Notes: a model not told the origin generated them from the sequence alone. A stretch of DNA of 64,000 nucleotides from Streptomyces sp. NRRL S-37 (GCF_000721605.1 NZ_JOIZ01000006.1:310001-374000); one strand, 5' to 3'; counted from the stretch's first letter, positions 27,507-37,108 are shown. Program-made: numbers and translations.

Positions 27507-28267
27507 GCGTCGTCGTGCGTCTTGCCGCGGCGCGGCGGCAGCCGGTCCGCGTCCGCCCGTTCCAGGGTCCGTACGCGCTCCACCAGGGAGCGGGCTCCCT
27601 CCTCGCGCACCAGGGCGAGGCAGTCCGCCCAGTCGCCCTCGTGGAACCTCTCCACCCAGCGCGCCGCACCGTCCGTCAGGGCGGCCAGGGCGCGCACCCC
27701 GTCGCGCGGCAGCGAACCGGTGACCGCGCGGGAGGCCACCGAGGGATCCGCCGCCGCGGTGAAGAAGCCGCCCTCCTTGTTGCGCAGCGTGGTGTCCACC
27801 AGGGTGTGGGAGGCCAGCGCCGAGCGGGGCAGCCGGTCCAGCCGGTCGTCCAGGAACGGGGTGACCGTCCCGTCGGGGGACTCGACGAGCAGGGCCGAGT
27901 CGGACAGCACCAGGTAGTCCACCGAGGCCGGTGACCAGCGGGCCAGCACCACGGTCGCCTGCGGCGTACGGGGGTGAGAAAGGTCACAGGTTGCCGCGTG
28001 GCCGGCGGCGGTACGCGCGAGGGCCCGGGACAGCAGCTCGGCCAGGGGCACATCCGGGAGGGAAACGGTCAGTTCGGTCAGCGCCCCGCCCAGCCGCGCG
28101 GTGAACCAGGGCACGGAATGCAGACATCCGCCGCCGTCCCCCGGTGGCGTGACCCCGTCCAGCACCACGAGCGAACCGCCCTGTCCGGAGGCCGGAAGGC
28201 CGACGCTCGCGAAGTCCTCGTTGGGGCGGCCGGGGTCACCGGGCTCCGAGACAAGCTCCGTACGCAT
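27473..28267 (-). CDS. PP2C-like serine/threonine phosphatase domain protein
   Basis: Protein of 264 residues with PP2C landmarks: GRPNEDFASVG (metal-site Asp/Glu region), LVVLDGVTPP (DGV), SDSALLVES, ALTDGAARW (second DG) and HDDATVV near the C-terminus. These are the Asp residues that hold the Mn/Mg centre. It is a minimal soluble phosphatase with no membrane helix. No kinase gene is adjacent. The end of the gene is embedded in a 32-bp tandem triplication. ATG 28267 fits the family N-terminus MRTELVSEPG. Confidence 0.82.
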   Translation of the reverse strand: MRTELVSEPGDPGRPNEDFASVGLPASGQGGSLVVLDGVTPPGDGGGCLHSVPWFTARLGGALTELTVSLPDVPLAELLSRALARTAAGHAATCDLSHPRTPQATVVLARWSPASVDYLVLSDSALLVESPDGTVTPFLDDRLDRLPRSALASHTLVDTTLRNKEGGFFTAAADPSVASRAVTGSLPRDGVRALAALTDGAARWVERFHEGDWADCLALVREEGARSLVERVRTLERADADRLPPRRGKTHDDATVVYAELSPR

Positions 28268-28662
28268 TCCGTCAGTCTGCACGACCCCTTCACCAGGGCC
28301 GCGAAAGGCCCTCACCGGTCGCCGGATCCCCGCAGCCACGCAGGTCAGGCGCCTGGTTTGGGAGGGAATACAGTGCTCCGGGAAGACGTGGCGGCGAATA
28401 TTGCCACCGCCCGTCGCAGACGTCCAACCGGCGTGCCGCGCGGGGCCGCTGCGGCAGCCGGCGGAACTTGCCCCTCAACTCACCTCCGGGGTTCACTCCT
28501 TCGAGTGGCGGGTCAGGTGATGCGCATCCACTGTCCACGCTCACTGGGAGGGTCGGGGAGCGATGGGGGCGCCTCGCTGTCCGAGCGCGGTCAAGAGCTC
28601 GGGGTGAACGCCCGCACCCGTTGACGGAGCGTCACCCGGACCCACGGGTACACGAGTCAGGA

Positions 28663-31600
28663 ATGCGAGCACCGGTGCAGAAGTCGCGGCCTCGTCGCAC
28701 AGGCAAGCAGACGGCCCCCACGGGGGACGCGGAGCGGAAGCCCACCGTCGGCAGGGGTCGCCCCACCCATGTACGCAACCGGCTCATCGTCGCCGTGGCC
28801 GTGGTGGCCGCCGCGATCGCCGCGGCCGGGGCACCCGCCGTGCTCACGGCCTCCGGGCAGCTCAAGGACTCACAGGACCTGGTGACGCTCGCCGAGCAGA
28901 CCCAGGACGCCCTCACCCTGGCGCACTCCCTCGCCGACGAGCGCGACGAGGTCGTCCCCTACATCGCGGCCGGCCGCCCCAAGTCCAAGGCGCCCTCCGA
29001 GGAGCACAGCGCCCGCGTCGACCGGCAGGCCGAGGAGCTGCGCACCGACGCCGACATGCCACGGGAGCTGCGCGACGGCCTCGACGCCGTCGCCACCGTG
29101 CGCAGAGCGGCGCTCACGGGCAAGAGCAGCGCCCTCGAAGCGCATCAGGCGTACTCCACCGCCATCACCCTGCTGCACCGGCTCGCCGAACAGCTCGCGG
29201 AGCAGACCCCGCCCCGCGCCGGCTCGGGCGCCTACGCGCTCGCCGAACTGGACTCCGCCGTCCAGCAGGCCGCCGCCACCCGCGGGCTGCTGCTCGCCGC
29301 GCTGAACGTGCCGGCCACCACCGAGACCGTGATCGACCCGATCACCGGCCTGCCGTCCACCGTCACCGGCTCCTCGGACGCCGACACGAAGCGGCGCGAC
29401 GCGCTGACCGCCGCCGCGCTCCAGGCCCGGCTGCGCTCCGACGCGGCCCTCGCCGACTTCCACGAGACCGCGCCCGAGAGCGCCCGCGGCTCCTACGACT
29501 CCACGGTCACCGGACCCGAGGTCGAGACCGCGGAGAAGTACCTGGCCCGCCTCACCGACGAGCCCATCCTCTCCGACGACGATCTCGACACCAGCGTCAA
29601 GAAGCTGCGGGACGCGCTCACCGCGCGGATCGACACGATGCGCGGCGTCGAGTCCGCGCTCTTCGACCAGCGCACCAAGGACCTCGCGCAGCTCCGCGAC
29701 GACGACGTCACCGCGCTGGAGATCCGGATCGCCGCCCTCGGCGCCCTGATGCTGCTCACGATCGGCATCGCCACGGCGATGGCCCGCACCCTGACGCGCC
29801 CGCTGTCGGTGCTGCGCCGGGGCTCCGCCCGCCTCGCCGAGGCGGAGGACCCCACCGGCCAGGAGCCGGTCGCCTTCACCGGCCGCAACGACGAGTTCGC
29901 CCAGGTCGTCCGCTCCGTCAACGTCCTGCACGCGCGCGCCGCCGCCCTCGCCGAGCGGGTCGCCACCCTGGAGGCCGACCGCAAGCACCTCGTGGGCCAG
30001 CGGCAGAAGATGGCCGACGCCCGCGAGGAACTGCGCACCGAACTCGCCGAGTCCGCCGCCCACCTGGAGCGGCTGCGCGCCGGCATCGGCGGTACGTTCG
30101 TCAACCTCGCCCTGCGCACCCTCGGACTGGTCGAGCGCCAGCTCGGCGTCATCGAGGGGCTGGAGGAGCGCGAGGACGACCCGGACCGGCTGGCCACCCT
30201 GTTCAAGCTCGACCACTTCGCCACGGTGATGCGCCGGCACAGCGAGAACCTCCTGGTCCTCGCCGGCACCGAGCACGGCCGGCACACGGCCGGCCCGGTT
30301 CCGCTGGTGGACGTCGTACGGGCCGCGGTCAGCGAGATCGAGCGGTACGAGCGGGTCCGGATCGCCGCGCTGCCGCCGCACGCGCACATCGCCGGGTTCG
30401 CCGCGGACGACCTGTCCCACCTGCTGGCCGAGCTCCTGGAGAACGCCACCTCGTTCTCCCCGCCCGACCTGCCCGTCGAGGTCTCCGGCTGGCTGCTGGA
30501 GAGCGGCGAGGTCATGCTCTCCGTCCAGGACGAGGGCATCGGCATGACCGGGGAGCGGCTGGAGCGGCTCAACGCCCGGCTGTCCGACTTCGACCCGGAG
30601 GTCACGTACGACGCGGAGGCCGAGGACGGTCTCGGGCTCGGCCTGTACGTCGTGGCCCGGCTCGCCCACCGGCACGGGGTGCGGGTCAAGCTGCGCGAGC
30701 AGAAGCAGGGCGGCATCGCCGCGGTCGTCGTCCTCCCCGAGCCCCTGCTGGCGCCCGCCGCCCCCGGCGCGGTCCCCGCCTCCGTCACCGGCGCCACCGC
30801 CACGTACACCCTTCCGGGCGCCGACGCCGAGGCCAACTCCAACGTCCTCCGCGGCCGTACGGAGTCGGACGACCCGCTGGTCGCCCTGGCGGAGAAGGCG
30901 GTACGCCACCAGGGCGCGCCCGGCGACGGGACACCGGACGCACCGGCGGAGCCGTCGGCGGCGGAGGGGGCCTCGCCGGTTCCCGCGAAGACCCCCGCGG
31001 GGGGCTCGGCCGGGCAGTCCGCGCAGGCACCCGCGGAGGACGCCGTACCGGGTGGTGGGGAGTCGCCGGCGGCGGACGGCGTGGACGGATTCTCGCCGGT
31101 TCCCGCGGAGGACGCCCAGCCGGACGGTGACGACGGTCCGGCGGACGCCGGGACTCCTGCCGGGGAGGCGGAGGAGTCCGCGCCCGGCCGCGGGGACGAG
31201 TCCGTGAGCGGTCCCGCGGGGCACGAGGGCGGCGACGCGCCGGCCGAGCGGCCCGCCGAGGTCACGATGGAGCTGCTGATCCCGGTGCAGCCGGAAGCCG
31301 CCCGGGACCACGGCGCCGGCGCCGACCGCACGGCCGTCCCCGGCGCCCGGGGAGCCGAGGCCGGAACCGGACCTGCCGCCTCCGCCGAGCCCGAGCCCGG
31401 TACCGACGCCGTCGGCAGGGCGGAGGGCGAGAGCGTCCGCCCGGGGACGGGTCACACGGGCGGTGACGAGACAGCGGGCGCTGCCGCGCAGCCGTTCGCC
31501 GGGGGCGAGGACGACGCCGTCCGCCCGGGCGCCGGTCACGCGGCCGCGGACGAGGAGGCCCCGTCCGGTGCCGCGAGCCGGCCGGCCGGCGAGGACCCGG

Positions 31601-32010
31601 AGGACACCGCTCACCCGGTCGCGTCCCCCCGGAACACACCCGGCACGGACGCCGGGCCCGGGACCCACTCCGAAGCCGAAGCAGAAGCCGGCGGTGACAC
31701 GGAGCACGCGCGTGCCGCCGACGGAGACGGGAACGAGGACGGAACCGAGGAACCGGTCACGGACAAGGGGCTGCCCAAGCGCACGCCCCGGATCACCGCG
31801 CCCGTCGCGGCCCCGCGCCCGCGTACCGGTTCCGTGGACGCCGAGGCCCTGCGCCGCCGGCTCGGCGGTTTCCGCCAGGGGGCGGACGCCGGACGCCGGG
31901 ACGTCGAGGCGGAACTCGCCGAACGGACCGGTGGCCACCAGGCGCCGTCCGGCCCGGCCGTCACATCCGAAGAGACCACGGGGGGCACAGTCGAGGAGGC
32001 AAGCAGTTGA
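28663..32010 (+). CDS. cvnA: Conservon sensor histidine kinase-like protein (CvnA)
   Basis: Protein of 1115 residues. A basic N-terminus and transmembrane helix (about 41-61) precede a large extracellular helical sensor of the nitrate/nitrite-sensor type. The second helix (about 356-378) is followed by HAMP. An HATPase domain (about 578-692) has the N-box LAELLENATSFS and G-boxes VQDEGIGM and GLGLYVV; no classical H-box HELRTP is present. Residues about 700-1115 are a disordered Ala/Gly/Pro/Glu tail with internal repeats such as VRPGAGHAA and VRPGTGHTG. It overlaps cvnB by 3 nt. In characterised conservons, CvnA-D assemble as a membrane complex resembling eukaryotic G-protein systems. Confidence 0.95.
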   Translation: MRAPVQKSRPRRTGKQTAPTGDAERKPTVGRGRPTHVRNRLIVAVAVVAAAIAAAGAPAVLTASGQLKDSQDLVTLAEQTQDALTLAHSLADERDEVVPYIAAGRPKSKAPSEEHSARVDRQAEELRTDADMPRELRDGLDAVATVRRAALTGKSSALEAHQAYSTAITLLHRLAEQLAEQTPPRAGSGAYALAELDSAVQQAAATRGLLLAALNVPATTETVIDPITGLPSTVTGSSDADTKRRDALTAAALQARLRSDAALADFHETAPESARGSYDSTVTGPEVETAEKYLARLTDEPILSDDDLDTSVKKLRDALTARIDTMRGVESALFDQRTKDLAQLRDDDVTALEIRIAALGALMLLTIGIATAMARTLTRPLSVLRRGSARLAEAEDPTGQEPVAFTGRNDEFAQVVRSVNVLHARAAALAERVATLEADRKHLVGQRQKMADAREELRTELAESAAHLERLRAGIGGTFVNLALRTLGLVERQLGVIEGLEEREDDPDRLATLFKLDHFATVMRRHSENLLVLAGTEHGRHTAGPVPLVDVVRAAVSEIERYERVRIAALPPHAHIAGFAADDLSHLLAELLENATSFSPPDLPVEVSGWLLESGEVMLSVQDEGIGMTGERLERLNARLSDFDPEVTYDAEAEDGLGLGLYVVARLAHRHGVRVKLREQKQGGIAAVVVLPEPLLAPAAPGAVPASVTGATATYTLPGADAEANSNVLRGRTESDDPLVALAEKAVRHQGAPGDGTPDAPAEPSAAEGASPVPAKTPAGGSAGQSAQAPAEDAVPGGGESPAADGVDGFSPVPAEDAQPDGDDGPADAGTPAGEAEESAPGRGDESVSGPAGHEGGDAPAERPAEVTMELLIPVQPEAARDHGAGADRTAVPGARGAEAGTGPAASAEPEPGTDAVGRAEGESVRPGTGHTGGDETAGAAAQPFAGGEDDAVRPGAGHAAADEEAPSGAASRPAGEDPEDTAHPVASPRNTPGTDAGPGTHSEAEAEAGGDTEHARAADGDGNEDGTEEPVTDKGLPKRTPRITAPVAAPRPRTGSVDAEALRRRLGGFRQGADAGRRDVEAELAERTGGHQAPSGPAVTSEETTGGTVEEASS

Positions 32011-32513
32011 CCGCGTCGCCCAGTACTGTCGGACTGAGCAGTGAGGCCCGCAACCTGCACTGGCTGTTGAGCAACCTCGTCGAGGAGGTGCCCGGCATCC
32101 TCTCCGTCGCGGTGGTCTCCTCCGACGGCCTGCTCCTGCTGTCGTCCGACGACTCCCGCAACACCGAGGCCCGCGACGCGCTGAGCGCGAGACGCACCGG
32201 CCCCCGCGGCTCCGCCGCCGACCTGGCCACCGTCGTCTCCGGCATCGGCAGCCTGACCGTCGGCGCCTCGAAGCTGATGGACTTCGGTCCGGTCAAGCAC
32301 ACGATGGTGGCGATGGACGAGGGCAGCCTGTTCGTGATGTCCATCAGTGACGGCTCCCTGCTCGGCGTGCACGGCTCCGCGGAGTGCGACATGAGCGTGG
32401 TGGCGTACCACATGGCCCTGTTCGTCGGCCGCGCCGGCCACGTCCTGACCCCCGAACTCCGCAGCGAGCTGCGCCAGTCCCTGGAGACCGAGTCCACCGG
32501 GAGCCGCCGATGA
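32007..32513 (+). CDS. cvnB: Roadblock/LC7 domain protein (CvnB)
   Basis: Roadblock/LC7 (MglB-like) protein of 168 residues, a presumed regulator or GAP of the CvnD GTPase. LLSNLVEEVPGILSVAVVSSDGLLLLSS is the domain's first helix and strand; VAMDEGSLFVMSISDGSLLGVHG is the central sheet. TTG start at 32007 overlaps the cvnA stop (TTGA), with GAGGAGG about 7 nt upstream. The cvnC ATG overlaps its stop. Confidence 0.95.
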   Translation: MTASPSTVGLSSEARNLHWLLSNLVEEVPGILSVAVVSSDGLLLLSSDDSRNTEARDALSARRTGPRGSAADLATVVSGIGSLTVGASKLMDFGPVKHTMVAMDEGSLFVMSISDGSLLGVHGSAECDMSVVAYHMALFVGRAGHVLTPELRSELRQSLETESTGSRR

Positions 32514-32929
32514 GCAAGCCCAGGAAGCAACTCCCGGTCCGCGGCGGCGACCGCAAACCCGCCCGGGTCCGCCCCTACTCGCTCACCGGCGGCCGCACCC
32601 GCTTCGGCCACGTCCTGCTCGTCGAGACGTTCGTCGGCGTCACCGCCGCGCTCGAAGCCGCCGAAGAACGCAAGGAACTGACGAAAGGCAACCTCACCTC
32701 CCGCGTGATGCCGGAGATGCGGGCCATCGTCGAACTGTGCCGCCGCATGCGGACGGTGGCCGAGATCGCCGCGCTGCTGAGGATGCCGCTCGGCGTGGTC
32801 CGCGTCCTCCTCAGCGACCTCGCGGACCAGGGAAAGATCCGTGTCTACGGAACGGGAACCGGCCACGGCACGGGCCGCCCGGACCGCGCGCTGCTGGAAA
32901 GGGTGCTGAGTGGACTCCGTCGTCTCTGA
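32510..32929 (+). CDS. cvnC: DUF742 protein (CvnC)
   Basis: Protein of 139 residues with the DUF742 hallmark VRPYSLTGGRTR and, further on, EMRAIVELCRRMRTVAEIAALLRMPLGVVRVLLSDLADQG (written as one helical stretch ending in a winged-helix-like motif). It is the third component of the conservon. ATGA overlap with cvnB; cvnD begins 20 nt before its stop. The C-terminal ~30 residues are Gly/Thr-rich. Confidence 0.95.
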   Translation: MSKPRKQLPVRGGDRKPARVRPYSLTGGRTRFGHVLLVETFVGVTAALEAAEERKELTKGNLTSRVMPEMRAIVELCRRMRTVAEIAALLRMPLGVVRVLLSDLADQGKIRVYGTGTGHGTGRPDRALLERVLSGLRRL

Positions 32930-33551
32930 CGTCGCGCACGGCGTCTCCCCGCTCACGGACGAGGGCGACGAGCCGCTGCTGCCCTGGCAGACGGACCGGA
33001 CCCGCGCGCCCGTCGCCACGAAGATAGTGGTGGCGGGCGGGTTCGCCGTCGGCAAGACCACGCTGGTCACCTCCGTCTCGGAGATCACGCCCCTGCAGAC
33101 CGAGGCGCTGATGACCGAGGCGAGCGAGGGGACCGACGACCTCACCGCCACGCCCGGCAAGCTGACCACCACCGTGGCCATGGACTTCGGCCGCATCACG
33201 CTCGACGACGACCTGGTGCTCTACCTGTTCGGCACACCGGGCCAGCAGCGGTTCTGGTTCATGTGGGACGACCTGGTGCGCGGCGCGATCGGCGCCGTCG
33301 TGATGGCCGACACCCGCCGCCTGAAGGACTGCTGGCCGGCGCTGGACTACTTCGAGAGCTGCGGACTGCCGTACGTCGTCGCGGTCAACCACTTCGACGG
33401 CAGTGAGCGGTTCGACGCCGAGGACGTGCGGGAGGCGTTGACGATCCCCGCACACATACCTGTCATGATCATGGACGCACGCCGCCGGATCTCGGTCATC
33501 GAGACCCTCCTGTCCCTCGTGGGCCACGCGCTCGACGAAACCCCCGAGTAA
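32910..33551 (+). CDS. cvnD: Ras-like GTPase of conservon (CvnD)
   Basis: Small GTPase of 213 residues related to MglA/Ras. G1 P-loop is VVAGGFAVGKTTLV (about 41-54), G3 is LFGTPGQQRF with the usual DxxG aspartate replaced by Gly, and G4 is NHFD instead of NKxD. Both deviations are typical of the conservon class. GTG start at 32910 inside cvnC. It probably cycles on the CvnA complex under CvnB control and affects antibiotic production or development, as shown for other conservons. Confidence 0.95.
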   Translation: MDSVVSDVAHGVSPLTDEGDEPLLPWQTDRTRAPVATKIVVAGGFAVGKTTLVTSVSEITPLQTEALMTEASEGTDDLTATPGKLTTTVAMDFGRITLDDDLVLYLFGTPGQQRFWFMWDDLVRGAIGAVVMADTRRLKDCWPALDYFESCGLPYVVAVNHFDGSERFDAEDVREALTIPAHIPVMIMDARRRISVIETLLSLVGHALDETPE

Positions 33552-33597
33552 CCACCCCGAGCCATCCTCGAGCAGCCCCTTTAGGAGCATCCCCCGT

Positions 33598-34860
33598 ATG
33601 CGGAAGATACTCGTCGTCGGAGCCGGCCAGTCCGGCCTCCAGCTCGCCCTCGGCCTCCAGTCGCACGGGTACGAGGTCACCCTGATGTCCAACCGGACCG
33701 CGGACGAGATCCGCTCCGGACGGGTCATGTCGACGCAGTGCATGTTCCACACGGCACTCCAGCACGAGCGCGACCTCCAGCTGAACTTCTGGGAGTCCCA
33801 GGCCCCGAAGATCGAAGGACTCGGCGTCTCGGTGGCGGCCCCCGGCTCCTTCGACCCGGGCCCCTCGCAGCGCGCGATCGACTGGCTGGGACGGCTCGAC
33901 GGGTTCGCGCAGTCGGTGGACCAGCGGGTGAAGATGGCCGGCTGGATGGAGACCTTCGCCCAGCGCGGCGGCCAGCTCGTCATCCACGGCGCGGCGGTCG
34001 GCGACCTCGACTACTTCTCCCGTACGTACGACCTGGTCCTCGTCTCGGCGGGCAAGGGCGAGCTCGTGCAGATGTTCGCCCGCGACCCGGAGCGCTCCCC
34101 GTACAGCGAGCCGCAGCGCGCCCTGGCCGTCTCCTACGTCCACGGCCTCGGCCCGCGTCCGGAGCACCCGGACACGGAGGCGGTCCGCTGCAACCTGGTC
34201 CCCGGCGTCGGCGAGATGTTCGTCATGCCGACCCTCACCACCTCGGGCCGCGCCGACATCCTGTTCTGGGAGGGCATACCCGGCGGCCCGCTGGACGCCT
34301 TCAAGGACGTCAAGGACCCCTCGGAACACCTCTCCCTGACCCTGGAACTCATGGAGAAGTTTCTCCCCTGGGAGTACGCGCGGGCCACCAAGGTCGAACT
34401 GACCGACGCCGGCGGCACCCTCGCCGGCCGCTACGCCCCCACCGTCCGCAACCCCATCGGCCGGCTGCCCTCCGGCGGACTCGTCCTCGGGGTCGCCGAC
34501 GTGGTCGTCGCCAACGACCCGATCACCGGCCAGGGCTCCAACTCCGCCTCCAAGTGCGCCGCCTCCTACCTCGCCTCGATCCTGGAGCACGGCGACGAGG
34601 AGTTCGACGAAACCTGGATGCAGGCGACCTTCGACCGCTACTGGGACGTGGCCCGGCACGTCACCAAGTGGACGAACGCCATGCTCGCCCCGCCGCCGGA
34701 GCACATCCTGAACCTGATCGGCGCCGCCGGCCAGCTCCAGCCCGTCGCCGACCGCTTCGCCAACGGCTTCGACGACCCGGCCGACTTCGAGAACTTCTTC
34801 TACGACCCGAAGAAGACCGAGGGCTACCTCATGGAGGTCTCGGGCGCGTCCGGCGCGTGA
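33598..34860 (+). CDS. Styrene/indole monooxygenase-like FAD-dependent oxygenase
   Basis: Flavoprotein of 420 residues in the StyA class. The FAD-binding Rossmann start is ILVVGAGQSGLQLALGLQSHGYEVTL (shortened), then SGRVMSTQCMFHTALQHER, which resembles the StyA substrate/FAD region. A second FAD contact is NDPITGQGSNSASKCA. It takes reduced flavin from a separate reductase, but no StyB-type reductase is nearby. AGGAG lies 10 nt upstream and the gene follows cvnD by 46 nt. It thus occupies the place where other conservons carry a cytochrome P450. The 3' end overlaps the convergent NlpC gene by 37 bp. Confidence 0.93.
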   Translation: MRKILVVGAGQSGLQLALGLQSHGYEVTLMSNRTADEIRSGRVMSTQCMFHTALQHERDLQLNFWESQAPKIEGLGVSVAAPGSFDPGPSQRAIDWLGRLDGFAQSVDQRVKMAGWMETFAQRGGQLVIHGAAVGDLDYFSRTYDLVLVSAGKGELVQMFARDPERSPYSEPQRALAVSYVHGLGPRPEHPDTEAVRCNLVPGVGEMFVMPTLTTSGRADILFWEGIPGGPLDAFKDVKDPSEHLSLTLELMEKFLPWEYARATKVELTDAGGTLAGRYAPTVRNPIGRLPSGGLVLGVADVVVANDPITGQGSNSASKCAASYLASILEHGDEEFDETWMQATFDRYWDVARHVTKWTNAMLAPPPEHILNLIGAAGQLQPVADRFANGFDDPADFENFFYDPKKTEGYLMEVSGASGA

Positions 34861-35996
34861 GGTGAGCCGTACCCCTCGTCGGACCCCTCCGTCGCCCCCG
34901 CGGGGAGCTTCGGCGGCACGTACCGCCGTACGGGCTCCCCGTCCGGGTCGGGGCGTACGGCGCCCAGCACCGGGTTGGCCGCGATCGGGGAGACCTTGAT
35001 CCGCGCGCCGGGGCGGGGCGCCTGCACCACCATGCCGTCGCCGAGGTAGAGGGCGACGTGCGTGGCCTCCGGGAAGTACACGACGAGGTCACCCGGCCGC
35101 AGCTCGTCCAGCGGCACCCGCTCCAGCCGCGCCCACTGCTCCTGGCTGGTCCGGGGGACCGGCGTCCCGGCGGCGGCCCACGCCTGGGAGGTCAGCCCCG
35201 AGCAGTCGTACGCGGCGGGCCCCTCCGCGCCCCACGCGTACGGTTTCCCGAGCTGCTCCACGGCGTACCGCACGGCCCGTTCGCCCGCCGCCGAGGGAGG
35301 AGTGCCGCCGCTGCCCAGCGCACCGGAGGCCACCAGCTCCTCCTGCGCCTCGGCCGTGCCGTCCCGCTCCAGCTCGGCCAGGGCGGCGAGCTGCTCGGCG
35401 GTGAGCGAGGCGAGGAGTTCCTCGACCGCGCGGAGCCGTTCACGGACCTCGTCCCGCTGCTTCCCGCGCCGCTCGGTGAGGGCGAGCCGGACGCCGAGGG
35501 CCTTGCGCGCCCGGCGGGCCAGCGCCTCGGCCTCCCGCTCGGCGCCGGTCAGCCGGCCCACCGTCTCCGCCCGCTCCCGCGCCAGCCGCCCGATCACATG
35601 CCCCTGCTCGAGCGCACGCTGCGGATCACGCGCCAGCAGCAGCCGTACGTAGGGGGAGAGGCCGGTGGCGCTCTGGTACTGCTGGCGGGCCAGCCGTCCG
35701 GCCGCGCCCCGGCTGTCGCGCAGGGAGAGCCGGGTGCGGGCGAGGGCGCGCTCCAGCCGCGCGGTCTCGGCGCGCTGTCTCCTCAGCCGTTCCTCGGTGG
35801 CGTTGTAGGTCTCGGTGGCCTTCTCGGCCTCCCGGTACAGGGCCTGAAGCTCCGTCAGCAGCCCGGCGACGGAACGCCCGTCGGAGCCGGCGCTGCCGCC
35901 GCCCGGTTCCGGGACGGCCGCCGCGGGCACGGGCGCGAGGACGGCCCCGGCCGCCAGTACCGCCGTACACACCAGACGCGGCAGCTTTCCTGACAT
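34824..35996 (-). CDS. Secreted NlpC/P60 peptidoglycan endopeptidase
   Basis: Secreted hydrolase of 390 residues (RipA/CwlO-like layout). The signal peptide ends near VPAAAVPEP. A long coiled coil (about 45-215, LTELQALYREAEKATETYNATEERLRRQ...) acts as a regulatory arm. The NlpC/P60 domain (about 245-340) has the catalytic Cys in AYDCSGLT and His in ATHVALYLGDG, and cleaves D-Glu-mDAP bonds. A basic C-terminal tail follows. GGAGG precedes the ATG. The coiled-coil architecture suggests control by FtsX-like partners, as known for CwlO. Confidence 0.95.
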   Translation of the reverse strand: MSGKLPRLVCTAVLAAGAVLAPVPAAAVPEPGGGSAGSDGRSVAGLLTELQALYREAEKATETYNATEERLRRQRAETARLERALARTRLSLRDSRGAAGRLARQQYQSATGLSPYVRLLLARDPQRALEQGHVIGRLARERAETVGRLTGAEREAEALARRARKALGVRLALTERRGKQRDEVRERLRAVEELLASLTAEQLAALAELERDGTAEAQEELVASGALGSGGTPPSAAGERAVRYAVEQLGKPYAWGAEGPAAYDCSGLTSQAWAAAGTPVPRTSQEQWARLERVPLDELRPGDLVVYFPEATHVALYLGDGMVVQAPRPGARIKVSPIAANPVLGAVRPDPDGEPVRRYVPPKLPAGATEGSDEGYGSPHAPDAPETSMR

Positions 35997-36099
35997 TCCG
36001 TCACCTCCGGCGCGGGGCGGCCCGTCCGCTCCGCACCGCGAGCATCGGGCGGGTGTCCGCGGTCCGCTCGCCGAGTGTGCGCGGTTCGGCGCAACCCGG

Positions 36100-36414
36100 T
36101 CACCCGTCGGCGTCGTCCGGCTTGCCCTCCGGCGTGGCGTCCGGACCGGGCGCGGGCTTCGACCACGGCCACTTCCGGCCCTCGCCGGCCCGCCCCGTGG
36201 GGTCGTACAGGTACTTCCAGCCCCGCGTCAGCCCGGTCCGCGCGCTGTGCGCCCGGGGCACCCGCCGGTAGACCAGCACGGTGGGCGGGCCGCCGTCCGG
36301 GGCCGGGACGGGGATGCGGTACGTCTTCGGCGGATGCCCGGTGATGCCCAGCAGCACGGGCAGCACGCGCCCGTCCATGGGCCCGCCCTCGAAAGGGGTG
36401 TCTTCGCTCTTCAC
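36100..36414 (-). CDS. Small conserved hypothetical protein
   Basis: Protein of 104 residues from GTG 36414 (an internal ATG gives MDGRVLPVLL). Notable segments are GRVLPVLLGITGHPPKTYRIPVPAPDGGPPTVLVYRR and WKYLYDPTG, the latter followed by a Pro/Lys-rich tail. No transmembrane helix and no recognised domain. It lies 28 nt downstream of the TetR gene on the same strand and may be co-transcribed. Codon third positions are strongly GC, supporting coding. Confidence 0.6.
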   Translation of the reverse strand: MKSEDTPFEGGPMDGRVLPVLLGITGHPPKTYRIPVPAPDGGPPTVLVYRRVPRAHSARTGLTRGWKYLYDPTGRAGEGRKWPWSKPAPGPDATPEGKPDDADG

Positions 36415-36442
36415 GCCCCCAGTGTCGGCGACGCGCGGGCCG

Positions 36443-37096
36443 TCAGAGGCCCGCGGCCAGCTCCCGCACCAGCGCGTCGGCCTGCGCGTCACGCCGCGCG
36501 GTCACCGTCAGCACCGCCACGAACTGCTCCACGAGCCAGTCCCGCAGTTCGTCCAGGGGCGGCTGTTTGCCCTCGTCGAGCCAGATCAGCGAGGCCGCCT
36601 CCACGGCGGTGATCCACATCCGGATCGTCATCCGGAGCCGGGGCCCGGGCTCGGCGACCCCGAGGTGACTGAGGATGTGCTCGGCCGCGGCCCGCCGTAC
36701 GCCGTCCACGATGGCGGTCGTACGGGAGGTCTCCACGACGCTGCCGCCCTGGAGCAGCGCGCTGAACCCGGTGTCGTGCCGGTCGACGAAGGCGAGGTAG
36801 CGGTCGAGGGCGCGGGACAGCCGGGACAGCAGCGGGCCCTCGTGCGGTTCGTCGAAGCAGTGCCGCAGCTCGTCGGCGGCGGAGCGGAGGGCGGCCTCGT
36901 AGAGCTGCTGCTTGCCGCCCGGGAAGTACCGGTACACCAGGGGGCGTGACACGCCGGCCGCCTCCGCCACGTCGTCCAGGGAGACGTCCTCCGGGGCGCG
37001 GTGGGCGAAGAGGGAGAGCGCGGCCTCGAGCAACTGGCTGCGGCGCTCCTCGACGCTGAGCCGCCGGTAGGCGGGGGTGGGGGCCTGCGGGGTCAT
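36443..37096 (-). CDS. TetR/AcrR family regulator
   Basis: Protein of 217 residues. The N-terminal HTH is LLEAALSLFAHRAPEDVSLDDVAEAAGVSRPLVYRYFPGGKQQLY (a continuous TetR DNA-binding domain, about 22-65). The ligand-binding domain is all-helical (HCFDEPHEGPLLSRL..., TIRMWITAVEAASLIWLDEG). TACCCT sits 6 nt upstream of the ATG. The AurF-like oxygenase gene immediately upstream on the same strand is a plausible target. Confidence 0.93.
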   Translation of the reverse strand: MTPQAPTPAYRRLSVEERRSQLLEAALSLFAHRAPEDVSLDDVAEAAGVSRPLVYRYFPGGKQQLYEAALRSAADELRHCFDEPHEGPLLSRLSRALDRYLAFVDRHDTGFSALLQGGSVVETSRTTAIVDGVRRAAAEHILSHLGVAEPGPRLRMTIRMWITAVEAASLIWLDEGKQPPLDELRDWLVEQFVAVLTVTARRDAQADALVRELAAGL

Positions 37097-37102
37097 GCCC
37101 GC

Positions 37103-37108
37103 AGGGTA
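37103..37108 (-). promoter_or_regulatory. -10 element TACCCT, leaderless geometry
   Basis: Minus-strand TACCCT lies 6 nt from the ATG of the TetR-family gene at 37096. Confidence 0.5.
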
